Part shown: positions 21,970-31,754 of the stretch, piece by piece
Layout of the letters: each line of letters begins with the position of its first letter
How positions within the stretch are numbered: position 1 is the stretch's first letter
NCBI GenBank assembly: GCA_026415315.1
Contig: JAOAHI010000004.1
Span: 562-64,561 of the forward strand
Direction of reading: 5' to 3'
DNA length: 64,000 bases
DNA from: Methylohalobius sp.
GTDB taxonomy: Bacteria > Pseudomonadota > Gammaproteobacteria > Methylococcales > Methylothermaceae
Made by a program: the position numbers and the translations under genes
The notes under the pieces: model-generated
What the model was told of the DNA's origin: nothing
Database searches by the model: none
Seen by the model: the letters and a program-made list of their open reading frames with translations, nothing else

Positions 21970-22683
21970 TTATTCTTTGACTTGTTTTTCCAGTTGTTCG
22001 AGGCTGATGTGGCGCACATCCTTGCCTTTGACGTAAAAAATGAGGTATTCGCAGATGTTGCAGCTGCGATCGCCTATCCGCTCCAAAGAGCGTGCCGACC
22101 ACATGATATCTAAGGCGATGGGAATGCTGCGCGGATCTTCCATCATGTACGTGATCTGCTGGCGGACAATGCTTTCGTATTCTTTATCGACCTGCCTGTC
22201 TTGCTCTACGATTTTGAGCGCGAATTCCACATCCATGCGTGCGAACGCATCCAAAGCGTTGTGCAGCATAGATCTAACCTGGAAAGCCAGTTGCTCTACT
22301 TCGCTGAGCTGATTTCTCTTCGGGTAGCACGCCGACAGATCTAACGCCACGCGAGCTATCCGCCGCGCCTCATCGCCGATCCGCTCTAGATCAGCAATCA
22401 TCTTGATCACCGCTAACACTAATCTTAGGTCGCGGGCGGTCGGCTGCCTTCGAGCTAAAATCTGGGTACATCTCTCGTCTACTTCCACTTCCATGGAGTT
22501 GACCTTGTAATCATTGGCGATGACTTCCTCGGCTAGGGTTACATTGTTCTCCAGCAAGGACTTGATCGCATCGGCCACCTGGGCCTCGACTAGCCCCCCC
22601 ATCACCAGCACCCGGTGACGGATATCCTCCAGCTCCTGCTCGAATTGCTTGGAAATGTGATGATGCACGATCTCTTCCACCAT
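21970..22683 (-). CDS. phoU: Phosphate signalling protein PhoU
   Basis: Negative regulator of the Pho regulon that links the Pst transporter to PhoR. The protein has 237 aa in two three-helix repeats with metal-binding motifs ADLERIGDEARRIA and ARSLERIGDRSCNICEY. The start is ATG 22683 (MVEEIVHHHISKQFEQEL), which matches family N-termini and has GGGGGA upstream; a longer frame to 22722 is unlikely. No pst genes are in the window. Confidence 0.95.
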   Translation of the reverse strand: MVEEIVHHHISKQFEQELEDIRHRVLVMGGLVEAQVADAIKSLLENNVTLAEEVIANDYKVNSMEVEVDERCTQILARRQPTARDLRLVLAVIKMIADLERIGDEARRIARVALDLSACYPKRNQLSEVEQLAFQVRSMLHNALDAFARMDVEFALKIVEQDRQVDKEYESIVRQQITYMMEDPRSIPIALDIMWSARSLERIGDRSCNICEYLIFYVKGKDVRHISLEQLEKQVKE

Positions 22684-22750
22684 AAGCTTTGTCCCCCAGG
22701 CCACCGCCCAAAATGATCTCAATTGTATGCCACAGGCTATGGATTCTCAA

Positions 22751-25498
22751 TCACAGCTCATCGAGCAGAGCTTGGGCGCGTGCTCGCTCGGCGAATTCTG
22801 GCTGGTCTTTAAGCAGGCGCGTTAGGACTTTTCTCGCTTCGTCTTTATTTCCTGCCTTAACCCAAGCTTCAGCCAGGTGCAAATGGATGGCGGGTATGTG
22901 GGGTGCTTTGACCACTGCCTCCTGCAGTAGGGTCAATCCTTCCTTGATCCTACCTTGCTGGCTATAGATCCAACCCACTGTATCCAGCATCTCCGGATTG
23001 TCCTTGGCTTTTTCTAGAAGCACCTCAGCCAACGCCAGCGCCTTAGTCTGACCCGCCTCCTGATATAGCCAAGCTAAGTTATTGAGAACCACAAGGTTGT
23101 CTGGTGCTAGCGCCCTGGCTTTTTCATACGCTTCAATCGCGCGCGCGCGCTCGCCGTCGGCTTGATAGCCCATGGCTAGCATAAACCAAGCCCCTACGTC
23201 CTGCGGGGATCGCTTGAGCCAATCTTCTAGAGTTTGATTGGCTTTAGCCGATTGCCCCTGCTTGCGATAAAGCTGATACAGGCGCTGCGCGGTAAGAGAT
23301 GAGCTTTCCATAGCGTGAGCGCGCTGGTAGGCTTGCAACGCTTGGTCATAACGCCCTTGCTGCAAAGCCACCTCTCCGGCGAGAAGGTAGCCAGCCGGTT
23401 GGTTGGGCAATGCTTCCTGTAGCTTTTGGGCGGCCGCCGATGCCTCGGCATATCGCTTCTGCCTAAGGAGTAAGCCGACTTTCTCGCTCGCGGCTGGAAC
23501 ATAGTCCGACTTGAGCGCCAGAGCCTGGTCAAGGGCCTTCAACGCCTTGTCCTCATCCTTATTAGCCGCCAACGCCAAGGCTAGCAGGTGATGGCTTTGC
23601 GGATCTTGCGCAGCAAGGGCGACTAGCCTCTGGAACGTGGCTACTGCACTGGCGGCTTGGTCAGCGGCCAGTTGGGTCTGACCTAAAATCTGCAAAACGC
23701 GCCCATCTTGCGGGTGCTTTTCCGCCACCGCGCGCACTGCCTCCAAGGCTTTGAGCGCCTCTCTCTTGGCTAGATAATATTTGGCCAACATCAGGGCTGG
23801 CTCGACCAGTTCGGGATTACGGCCGCGTGCTTCCTCCAGATGGCGCACCATACCCGGATAGTCTTTCCGCGCTTCGGCAACTTGCGCTAGCCCAATCAAA
23901 GCCGAGGCATTTGCGGCTTCCTTAGCCAAAACTTGCTGATAATATTTTTCGGCCTGAACTAGATCGCCCTGACGAAACTTAAGCTTGGCCAGGTTCAAAG
24001 CTGCAGTGACATAATCTGGGTGCTTGGTGAGCGTCTCCCGCCAGGTGGACTCGGCTTTGTCTGTCTCCCCCTTGGCTAGGTACGCAGCAGCGATTAGATT
24101 GCCGGGCAACGGATTGTCGGGAAGCTTATCAGCCAGCTTGCGGGCCGCTTCTAGCGCCTGGTCGTAATTTTTTTGCTGCAACCGGGTGAGCACGAGCATG
24201 ACCTCTGCCTGCACCAGCTTTGGGTCCTGGGCAACGGCTTGCTCCAACTGGGCCGCCGCCCCTTCCAGCTCGCCCGCGGCCAACTTGCCTAGCGCCAATT
24301 GGGCCCGAATCGCGGCAGCCTCTGGAGCAAGGCGCGTCGCTTCGGTCAAAAACTCTGCCCCTTTGTCAAACTGTCGATCCTGCAAGTAGGCACTGCCTAA
24401 TAACGCCAGAAACTGTGGGTCTTGCGCCAGCTTATCTCGCTGCGGCTCAAGCAGCGCTATCGCATCCTTGGGTCGGCCCTGCTTCATCTTAACCGCCGCC
24501 AGCAGTTTGACCAGCGGGGGATGGTCGGGCAATTGCTTGTAGGCCGCTGTCAGGTATTCTTCTGCTATCCCAAGTTCGTTCTTGCGGTAGGCGATCACCC
24601 CCAGCAACAGACGGCTGGGAAGGTGATTGGGAGCAACGCTGACGACTTTCAACAGGGAGTCTTCGGCCGCTGCGAGCTCGTTGGCTTGAAACGCCAGCAG
24701 GCCCTTAAAGTAATGCACCAGCGGCAAGTGAGGGGCAAGCTGTTCAGCTTGTCTTAAGTCCTCGCGCGCTGCATCAAATTGACTTTGGGCGAGGGATACC
24801 GCTGCCCGTCCAGCCAAGGCGCGGACGTCTTTAGGATTGCGCTTTAAAGCTTGGGAAAAAGCCTCTCTTGCTCCTGCAAAGTCGCCCTCAATTCGCCTGG
24901 ATTCAGCCAACACTAGCCACGCTTCAACGTGATCTGGATGGGCTGTGAGAACCCGTTCCGCCTCCTGACGGGCAACTTCAGGCTGTTTTTCTATTAGGGC
25001 CAGACGCGCCAATCCCACGCGCCCTTCGGCGTTCTCCGGAACCAGCGTGAGCGCGTGCTCGAACGCCTGGCGGGCCGCAGCGTTCTCGCCTAACAGAAGC
25101 TGCGCCATCCCATGTAAAGCCGACAGATCGGCGCGCAGGTTCGTAGGCGCGTCATCTGTCAGCTCGATCTTGAGCGCCTCCTTGGCCTCCCCTTGCAGCA
25201 GATATGCTTTAGCCAGAGGCACAGCAAGACGCTCAGGCGCCATCCCCAATTCCTTAGCCTTCTCCAGTTCCTTAACCGCCCCAGCCCCTTCTCCTAAGCG
25301 CAAATACGCCTCTCCCAACAGCAGTCTGCCCTCAAGGTGATTTGGATTATCCTTGAGTAGGTTCTTGAGCTGGATTACCGCTGCCTTGGCCTCGCCCCGC
25401 GCCAGATATTGCTTGGCCTCTTCGAGATAGCTCTCCGGCCCGCCTACCGCGAACGCGCTCCACAGCAGCAAAGCGAGCAGGATTCTCTCACCTCTCAT
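22751..25498 (-). CDS. prsT: PrsT-like TPR protein of the PEP-CTERM/EPS system
   Basis: Secreted repeat protein of 915 aa, composed almost entirely of tetratricopeptide repeats after a signal peptide (about 1-19). It matches the PrsT family, found with PrsK and PrsR in exosortase/PEP-CTERM bacteria and thought to act in exopolysaccharide export. Family members are often annotated as lipoproteins, but this signal peptide (MRGERILLALLLWSAFAVGG) contains no cysteine, so it is probably not lipidated. It is the last gene of the epsB-prsK-prsR-prsT operon, 9 bases after prsR. Confidence 0.85.
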   Translation of the reverse strand: MRGERILLALLLWSAFAVGGPESYLEEAKQYLARGEAKAAVIQLKNLLKDNPNHLEGRLLLGEAYLRLGEGAGAVKELEKAKELGMAPERLAVPLAKAYLLQGEAKEALKIELTDDAPTNLRADLSALHGMAQLLLGENAAARQAFEHALTLVPENAEGRVGLARLALIEKQPEVARQEAERVLTAHPDHVEAWLVLAESRRIEGDFAGAREAFSQALKRNPKDVRALAGRAAVSLAQSQFDAAREDLRQAEQLAPHLPLVHYFKGLLAFQANELAAAEDSLLKVVSVAPNHLPSRLLLGVIAYRKNELGIAEEYLTAAYKQLPDHPPLVKLLAAVKMKQGRPKDAIALLEPQRDKLAQDPQFLALLGSAYLQDRQFDKGAEFLTEATRLAPEAAAIRAQLALGKLAAGELEGAAAQLEQAVAQDPKLVQAEVMLVLTRLQQKNYDQALEAARKLADKLPDNPLPGNLIAAAYLAKGETDKAESTWRETLTKHPDYVTAALNLAKLKFRQGDLVQAEKYYQQVLAKEAANASALIGLAQVAEARKDYPGMVRHLEEARGRNPELVEPALMLAKYYLAKREALKALEAVRAVAEKHPQDGRVLQILGQTQLAADQAASAVATFQRLVALAAQDPQSHHLLALALAANKDEDKALKALDQALALKSDYVPAASEKVGLLLRQKRYAEASAAAQKLQEALPNQPAGYLLAGEVALQQGRYDQALQAYQRAHAMESSSLTAQRLYQLYRKQGQSAKANQTLEDWLKRSPQDVGAWFMLAMGYQADGERARAIEAYEKARALAPDNLVVLNNLAWLYQEAGQTKALALAEVLLEKAKDNPEMLDTVGWIYSQQGRIKEGLTLLQEAVVKAPHIPAIHLHLAEAWVKAGNKDEARKVLTRLLKDQPEFAERARAQALLDEL

Positions 25499-25507
25499 AG
25501 TTCTCTC

Positions 25508-26878
25508 CTAGACTTTCAAATCGAACTTATTGAGCAAAGCGTATAGAGTAGGGCGGGTGACGTCGAGCAATTCCGCCGCCTTAGAGACGCTGCCTTTCGC
25601 CGCGCTTAAGGCCGCACAAATCGCTTGGCGCTCAGCCAAATCGCGGGCTTCACGCAAAGTCAAAAGGCGCCTAGTCTGAGTCGCTGCGGGCAGCTTGAGC
25701 TCAGGAACGTCAATCTTCGGCCCTCGCGCCAAGGCAACGGCGGTCTTGACCCGCCCTTGCAGTTCACGCACATTTCCTGGCCAGTCGTACTCTTCCATCG
25801 CCATCAGCGCCGCTTCGGTAAAATCGAGCAAATTTTTCTTCATCTCCAGGTTGTAGCGATGGAGAAAAGCGCGCGCGAGTACCTGAATGTCTTCTCTGCG
25901 CTCGCGCAAAGGAGGAAGGTGAAGGGTCGTCTCGTTGATGCGGAAGTATAAATCCTCGCGGAAACGCCCTTCGCGGATCAGGCGCTCCATATTCTGATGG
26001 GTAGCGCAGACCACGCGTACATCCACCGCGATCTCCCGCCGTCCGCCAATGCGCTCTATCGTGCGCTCCTGGAGGAAACGCAGCAACTTAGGCTGCAGTG
26101 CCAGCGGCATGTCGCCAATCTCATCTAAAAACAGGGTACCGCCCTGAGCTAACTCAATCTTGCCTTTAGTCTGTTTAGCCGCATCGGTGAACGCTCCTTT
26201 TTCATAGCCAAATAGCTCAGCCTCTAGAAGATTTTCTGGAATAGCAGCGCTATTGATCGCCACGAATGGCCCATTCGCTCTAGAACTGAGTCTATGCAAA
26301 GCGCGCGCTAGGACTTCTTTGCCGGTGCCGCTCTCGCCAAGCAAAAGGACGCTTAAGTTCGTAGGCGCCAATTGCTCGAGCAGGCGGCAGAGTTCGTGCA
26401 TCTTAGGGCTGGCTGCGATCACTCCGTCTAAAGGAGAGGTGATATGGAGGCGAGCCAACTTGCGGTTTTCTTCCTCTAGGCCGTACAGGCGAAAAGCTCG
26501 ATCCACCACTAAGGCAAGCATCTCTGGCTCGATCGGCTTGTGATAGAAATCGTAGGCTCCAAGGCCTATGGCGCGCACAGCGTTAGCGCGATCGTCGTTG
26601 CCAGTAATAACGATCACTTTAGTGGCGGGAGAGAGCTTTAAAATCCCCTCCAAGGTAGCAAAACCCTCGGAGACTCCCCCAGAATTGGGTGGCAACCCTA
26701 AATCCAAAGTCACCACCTGTGGCTCAGCTTTTTTCGCTCTCTCAAGCGCCGTCTCCCGATCCTCGGCCGTCAATACGCGATAGCGCTCGGCAAAGCTCCA
26801 TTTGAGTTGGTTTCTCAGACCCGGATCGTCCTCGACGATCAGCAAAACCGGCAAGTCATAACCATAGTCTTCCATCAT
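25508..26878 (-). CDS. prsR: PrsR-like sigma-54 response regulator
   Basis: Enhancer-binding regulator of 456 aa. The receiver domain has D59 as phosphoacceptor and K114. The AAA+ domain has Walker A GESGTGKE (181-188), Walker B TLFLDEIGD, and a sigma-54 contact loop GAFTDA (228-233) where GAFTGA is the common form. A Fis-type helix-turn-helix closes the protein. It overlaps prsK by 4 bases; PrsK is the probable kinase partner. In PEP-CTERM species this pair activates sigma-54 promoters of exported-protein and EPS genes. Confidence 0.92.
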   Translation of the reverse strand: MMEDYGYDLPVLLIVEDDPGLRNQLKWSFAERYRVLTAEDRETALERAKKAEPQVVTLDLGLPPNSGGVSEGFATLEGILKLSPATKVIVITGNDDRANAVRAIGLGAYDFYHKPIEPEMLALVVDRAFRLYGLEEENRKLARLHITSPLDGVIAASPKMHELCRLLEQLAPTNLSVLLLGESGTGKEVLARALHRLSSRANGPFVAINSAAIPENLLEAELFGYEKGAFTDAAKQTKGKIELAQGGTLFLDEIGDMPLALQPKLLRFLQERTIERIGGRREIAVDVRVVCATHQNMERLIREGRFREDLYFRINETTLHLPPLRERREDIQVLARAFLHRYNLEMKKNLLDFTEAALMAMEEYDWPGNVRELQGRVKTAVALARGPKIDVPELKLPAATQTRRLLTLREARDLAERQAICAALSAAKGSVSKAAELLDVTRPTLYALLNKFDLKV

Positions 26879-28941
26879 GCTGGAATCCCCGACTCGACCT
26901 CAGCCTGGCCTTCAGCCACCGGCAAAAGGAAACAAAACCGGCTACCCTGGCCGGGTGTACTGTGCACGGTGAGATCCCCACCCAGAGCACGTACGTATTC
27001 GCGGCTTTCGTAAGCGCCTATCCCCATTCCGCTCAAACCCTTGGTGGTCTCAAAAGGTTTAAACAAACGCTGGCGGATGAAGTCGCTGTCCATGCCTGGA
27101 CCGTTGTCTTCTACCTCAACTATAGCCTGCCTCCCTAGCAAGTCCAGCTTGACTTTGACCCACCCATGGCGGCCAGCGGCCTCCTGAGCATTCTGGATGA
27201 TGTGCTCCAACGCCGAGCCTAGTTTATCGGGCTGGGCCAAAACCCACACCTCGCGATCTACGCGGCATTCCAAGTTGGGTCTCGGCAATTGCCCGGCGCG
27301 CGCCACCAGTACTTTGTTCAGTAGGACGCGCAAATCTATCTTTTGCCTGCACGTCTCTGCCCCGATGTTTCTAAGCTGAGTCAAAAGGCGATTCATTTTG
27401 TTGACGGCGTGCTCGACCGTGGCCATGGCATCGCGCACGAATTCGGGGTTAGCGGCGTGCTTGTCGGCGTTGCGCACGACTAAAGTCAGCTGAGCGATCA
27501 AGTTTTTAAGGTCGTGTACCACAAATGCAGCCAACCGGTTGAAGCCTTCGAATTGGCGAGCCTCCAGCAAACGTCGGGCGGTTTCCTCCACGGCTAAAAA
27601 ACTAGCAGCCTGGCGGCCGGCTGTTTTGAGTATGTCCAACACTTCCCAGTTGCACTCGATCCGGGCTCTAGGGGAGGTCAACAATACTATCGCCCACAGC
27701 GTCTCGCCGTGAAACAGGGGCACTAACAGCCAAGCCTCACGACAGCCGTGCAGCCAACTCGGAAAGCTGAGGTTCTCATACAGTTCAGGTAAAGCTGCCA
27801 GTTCCTTGAGATTGATCACCCATCTTGTACGCTGCATAAAATCGATCACAGGATCGTGGCCTTCGATGAGGCCGGCATGGAATTTGGGATCTCCCCACGC
27901 GGCCAGATACAAAAAATGTCCCTGCTCCGCACGCACCCACAGGATGCCAGCAGGACTCTCCACCAGGTCGGCTAAAGCGCAGATAACACGCTCGCCCAAA
28001 GTGGATTCGCTCTCAGACTGAGATAAAACCTGGGTAATCCTGATCCATTCTTTACGGTAATCGTAGCGGTAACTGAAAAAATGCTTGGTCAAAAAGACCC
28101 GAAGATAAGCGCGCGCCGATCCGGAAAACAACAAAGCCAAAAGCAAAAGCCCCGCTCCGACCAGAAAAGCGATCTGGAAAACCTCCCCCCACTGGCCACC
28201 ATAAAAACGAATGTAGTAACCGACCGCGGCCATCACCAAAAGGTACAGGCCCGTCCCCAAGACTGCCGCCGAGTGAAACACGAAATCCCGAGAGATGAAG
28301 GCTTCCACCGACCAATCAGGGTTGCGGGCTGCCGACACCGCAAATAGCGGCACTAATAGGCTCACCACTAACCCCCGCGCGCTCCAAAGATTCACATCCA
28401 CGCGTTTGAACAATAAGGCCTCAGAATAAAGATAAAACTCGTACGCACACATCCCTCCAAGCGCCAGACACAGAAACTTGATATACCAGCGGCGATCCGG
28501 TCGGGTGTTGCGGTACAATTGCTCTACACCGATCAACCCTACAAGCGCCAAAAGCAGCTGGCCGATGAGCGGGGCCTCAACTGGCCAAATTCCAGGCCAG
28601 AGGCCGGCTAGCCAAGGCTGCACCATTAGATAGGCTATAACGCCCGCCCCTCCGTACTTGATCCAGCGGTTATGGCTAAGCCTGGGCGGCAGAAGCAGCC
28701 CCAAAAAAATCAGCCAGCCGCCAAGGCGCAAGACCTCAAGGGACCAGATCAACGCTGCCGGCAAACTCCTGAAAGTCAATTGCCAAGCGTTGACCCCGGC
28801 CCAGAGACAGGTCAAGCTCGAGGCCAAAAGCAACATTCCCCCCTTCCAACGGCCGCGCCACGAGGTAGCGATCCACACGCTCAGGAACAAATAGGCGAGC
28901 CAGGCCACCGAGTAACTGACTCCTGCGATTGCAGCTGCCAT
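26875..28941 (-). CDS. prsK: PrsK-like membrane histidine kinase
   Basis: Sensor kinase of 688 aa. The N-terminal half (about 1-285) holds eight to ten membrane helices, then a GAF-like domain (about 315-450), a dimerisation segment with phosphoacceptor His in FVVHDLKNLIAQL, and an ATPase domain with DNGPGMD and GMGIGAYESREYV. This architecture is that of PrsK. The start forms TAATG with the end of the upstream sugar transferase and the stop overlaps prsR, so these genes are translationally coupled. Confidence 0.92.
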   Translation of the reverse strand: MAAAIAGVSYSVAWLAYLFLSVWIATSWRGRWKGGMLLLASSLTCLWAGVNAWQLTFRSLPAALIWSLEVLRLGGWLIFLGLLLPPRLSHNRWIKYGGAGVIAYLMVQPWLAGLWPGIWPVEAPLIGQLLLALVGLIGVEQLYRNTRPDRRWYIKFLCLALGGMCAYEFYLYSEALLFKRVDVNLWSARGLVVSLLVPLFAVSAARNPDWSVEAFISRDFVFHSAAVLGTGLYLLVMAAVGYYIRFYGGQWGEVFQIAFLVGAGLLLLALLFSGSARAYLRVFLTKHFFSYRYDYRKEWIRITQVLSQSESESTLGERVICALADLVESPAGILWVRAEQGHFLYLAAWGDPKFHAGLIEGHDPVIDFMQRTRWVINLKELAALPELYENLSFPSWLHGCREAWLLVPLFHGETLWAIVLLTSPRARIECNWEVLDILKTAGRQAASFLAVEETARRLLEARQFEGFNRLAAFVVHDLKNLIAQLTLVVRNADKHAANPEFVRDAMATVEHAVNKMNRLLTQLRNIGAETCRQKIDLRVLLNKVLVARAGQLPRPNLECRVDREVWVLAQPDKLGSALEHIIQNAQEAAGRHGWVKVKLDLLGRQAIVEVEDNGPGMDSDFIRQRLFKPFETTKGLSGMGIGAYESREYVRALGGDLTVHSTPGQGSRFCFLLPVAEGQAEVESGIPA

Positions 28942-30329
28942 TACCTAGCCCCCTTGCCCCATAGCACCACTTCCACCGTCTGCAATAAGATCAGAAAATC
29001 TAAAAGCAGACTGTAGTTCTTGACGTAATACAGATCATACTGCAGCTTCTCTACCGCGTCGGCCTCGCTGTCCCCATAAGGGTAGCGCACCTGAGCCCAA
29101 CCGGTGATCCCGGGTTTGACCCGATGGCGCTCGGCATAATAAGGGATAGTCTCAGCGAACTTTTCTACGAATTCAGGCCGTTCTGGGCGTGGCCCGACAA
29201 AGCTCATATCGCCCTTAAGCACGTTCCACAATTGCGGCAACTCGTCGATACGGGTCTTGCGAATGAACCTCCCCACACGCGTGACGCGCTCGTCATTGAT
29301 GGCTGCCATACGCGCTCCATCCCTCTCGGCATCGGGGCGCATGCTGCGAAACTTGATTACTTGAAACAACTTAAATTCCTCACCCACACGCGTCTGCCGA
29401 TAGAAAATGGGATATTTTCCCCGACACTCGATCCAGATCGCTGCGGCAGTTGTCAGCATGATCGGCCAGGTGACGGCCAATAGCGCCAGGCTGGTGGTAA
29501 CGTCAAACAAGCGCTTAACCAGCAAACTGCTTTTCATCTTGAACCCGTCGGAAAACACCAACCAACTCGGCTGCAAGCAGTCGATCTTGATGAGCCCAGC
29601 TTCGCGCTCGAAAAAAGTCAGAAGGTCTACCACTTCAATCCCTGCCATCTTGCAGTCTAAGATCTCATCCACGGGCAGTCCCTGGCGGCGGTCGTCGGGA
29701 GCAACGACCATTTCGTCGATGTCCTCGCGCTCGGCGAACTCGCGCAAAGGCTCTTTCAGATCGATCAAGCGCTCGGCCCCTACCCGGCAGGATTCATTGC
29801 CCATGAGCACAAATCCGACCAAATCTAGATTGGCCTCAGCCAGCTTGTAGCTGCTTTCTAGGATTTGGCTCGCTAGCCTGCCTGCACCCAGCACTAGCAC
29901 CCTTCGCCTCAAGCGCTGGCTGTCGGCGAACCGGCGAAACGCCAAGCGGATGCCAAAAATGGTCAGCGCTGAAAACAACAGTGCAAAGCCGAAAATCCCA
30001 CGGCCTATAAACAAATCTGGGAATGCATAGAAAAAGAGGCTCATTGCCACCGCCCCTATAGCAAAGCTTATCCCTACCCGTAGCAGGAGCTCGGCCAGCC
30101 CCCAGCGATGGGCGGCGCGCTGATACAGCCCGAGGGCTGCATTTAGAACCAGCATGGTGACGACAAACAACAAGGAGGTGATCCACCAATCAGGCTCGGC
30201 CTGCCAGCCTTCCTCGCGCAGGAAGCGCAGTTCAGCGCCAATCGAGATCGCCACTGAGAGGACAGCTGCTTCCAGGAGCATCAGTCCTAAGTAGGCCGTG
30301 GAGACGTAATGGCGAAAAATTCGAATCAT
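28941..30329 (-). CDS. Undecaprenyl-phosphate sugar phosphotransferase (EPS priming)
   Basis: Initiates exopolysaccharide repeat-unit synthesis by moving a sugar phosphate to undecaprenyl phosphate. Of 462 aa, the N-terminal 120 residues contain four membrane helices, a Rossmann-like region follows (VLVLGAGRLA), another membrane helix lies near residue 275, and the C-terminal catalytic domain has KFRSM, RKTRIDELPQLWNVLKGDMS, GPRPERP and KPGITGWAQV. It resembles the EpsB-type transferases linked to the XrtA/PEP-CTERM system. First gene of the prsKRT operon; promoter expected in 30330-30476, where I saw no clear -24/-12 site. Confidence 0.88.
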   Translation of the reverse strand: MIRIFRHYVSTAYLGLMLLEAAVLSVAISIGAELRFLREEGWQAEPDWWITSLLFVVTMLVLNAALGLYQRAAHRWGLAELLLRVGISFAIGAVAMSLFFYAFPDLFIGRGIFGFALLFSALTIFGIRLAFRRFADSQRLRRRVLVLGAGRLASQILESSYKLAEANLDLVGFVLMGNESCRVGAERLIDLKEPLREFAEREDIDEMVVAPDDRRQGLPVDEILDCKMAGIEVVDLLTFFEREAGLIKIDCLQPSWLVFSDGFKMKSSLLVKRLFDVTTSLALLAVTWPIMLTTAAAIWIECRGKYPIFYRQTRVGEEFKLFQVIKFRSMRPDAERDGARMAAINDERVTRVGRFIRKTRIDELPQLWNVLKGDMSFVGPRPERPEFVEKFAETIPYYAERHRVKPGITGWAQVRYPYGDSEADAVEKLQYDLYYVKNYSLLLDFLILLQTVEVVLWGKGAR

Positions 30330-30476
30330 AGCCTAATCATGGATCTCATAGCGGGGACAAATATCACCTTGCGGTCCATCATGCTAACAGAAAACTTTAG
30401 TGCAACCGTTCTACTATAACTATAAACTAGCTATGCTTTTATTAAACGGGAGTGCCTGTACACAGAGGTGGGACAT

Positions 30477-31754
30477 ATGCTATCGCCGGATAAGGTGAAA
30501 TTAGGAATAATAGGATTGGGTTACGTGGGCTTGCCGCTGGCGGTGGAGTTTGGCCGTAGGTTCGATACTATCGGCTTAGATATTAACTGCAAACGGATTC
30601 AAGAATTAGAGCAAGGTTATGATCGCTCACGCGAAGTGGAGGAAGAAGAATTAAAACGCGCCGAGCGTTTGAAATTCACTGCCGACCCCCAAGACCTAGC
30701 CCAGTGCAACGTGTTTATCGTCACCGTTCCCACCCCTATTGACCGCAACAAACGCCCAGACTTAAGCCCGCTCACTTCCGCCAGCCGCACCGTGGGCAAG
30801 CTGCTCAAACCAGGCGATGTGGTCGTCTATGAGTCCACTGTTTATCCCGGCGCCACCGAAGAGGTGTGCGTGCCGATTTTAGAGCAAGAATCGGGGCTTA
30901 CTTTTAACCGTGACTTTTTTGCCGGCTATAGCCCTGAGCGCATCAACCCCGGCGACAGGCAGCATCGCCTCACTACTATTGTCAAAGTGACCTCAGGTTC
31001 AACTCCGGAAGTGGCCGAATTTATCGATCAGCTGTATCGCAGCATCATTCCGGCCGGCACCCACAAAGCGAGCAGCATCCGGGTGGCTGAAGCTGCCAAG
31101 GTGATCGAAAACACCCAGCGCGACGTCAACATCGCCTTAATCAACGAGCTATCGGTGCTGTTTCATAAACTGGGCTTGGACACCCTGGAAGTATTGGAAG
31201 CCGCAGGCAGCAAATGGAACTTTTTGCCATTCCGCCCTGGACTGGTGGGCGGTCACTGCATTGGCGTTGACCCCTACTATCTCACGCACAAAGCACAGGA
31301 GATCGGTCACCACCCCGAAATCATCTTGGCTGGAAGGCGGATTAACGACGCCATGGGAGAGTATGTCGCCGCTCGCGTGGTCAAGCTGATGAATCAGCGT
31401 CGCATCCACGTCTGTCAGGCTAAAATTTTAATTTTAGGCCTAACATTCAAGGAGAATTGCCCGGACATCCGCAACACCCGAGTGATCGACATGATCCAGG
31501 AATTTGAGACCTATTCGGCTCAAGTCGAAGTGTACGATCCTTGGGCCTATCCCGATGAGGCCAAAGAAGAACTCGGAATAGAGCTGGTGACCCAACTTCA
31601 GCCTGGACGGTACGATGCTGTCATCGTCGCCACCGCTCATGACCAGTTTCGGGCAATGGGGGCAGAGAAAATACGGGCGCTGGGCAAACCCGGCGCGGTC
31701 CTGTTTGACGTCAAAGGCCTTTTGCCTAAAAGCAGCGTAGACGGGCGATTATGA
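30477..31754 (+). CDS. tviB: UDP-N-acetylglucosamine/hexosamine 6-dehydrogenase (TviB/WbpA type)
   Basis: NAD-dependent nucleotide-sugar dehydrogenase of 425 aa. The start is ATG 30477, six bases after AGAGGTG. The N-terminal Rossmann motif is IGLGYVGLPLAVEFG; the catalytic cysteine is in GGHCIGVDPYY; a C-terminal UDP-binding domain has LTFKENCPDIRNTR. The Vi-antigen-type subfamily acts on UDP-GlcNAc or UDP-GalNAc; the exact sugar is not certain. Its stop overlaps the epimerase start as ATGA. It is divergent from the EPS-priming transferase. Confidence 0.88.
   Translation: MLSPDKVKLGIIGLGYVGLPLAVEFGRRFDTIGLDINCKRIQELEQGYDRSREVEEEELKRAERLKFTADPQDLAQCNVFIVTVPTPIDRNKRPDLSPLTSASRTVGKLLKPGDVVVYESTVYPGATEEVCVPILEQESGLTFNRDFFAGYSPERINPGDRQHRLTTIVKVTSGSTPEVAEFIDQLYRSIIPAGTHKASSIRVAEAAKVIENTQRDVNIALINELSVLFHKLGLDTLEVLEAAGSKWNFLPFRPGLVGGHCIGVDPYYLTHKAQEIGHHPEIILAGRRINDAMGEYVAARVVKLMNQRRIHVCQAKILILGLTFKENCPDIRNTRVIDMIQEFETYSAQVEVYDPWAYPDEAKEELGIELVTQLQPGRYDAVIVATAHDQFRAMGAEKIRALGKPGAVLFDVKGLLPKSSVDGRL

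Noticed and set aside
30330-30476. Sigma-54 promoter between the EPS-priming transferase and tviB
   Set aside because: AGGCACTCCCGTTTAA on the minus strand resembles a -24 element, but the -12 GC is absent at the required spacing.
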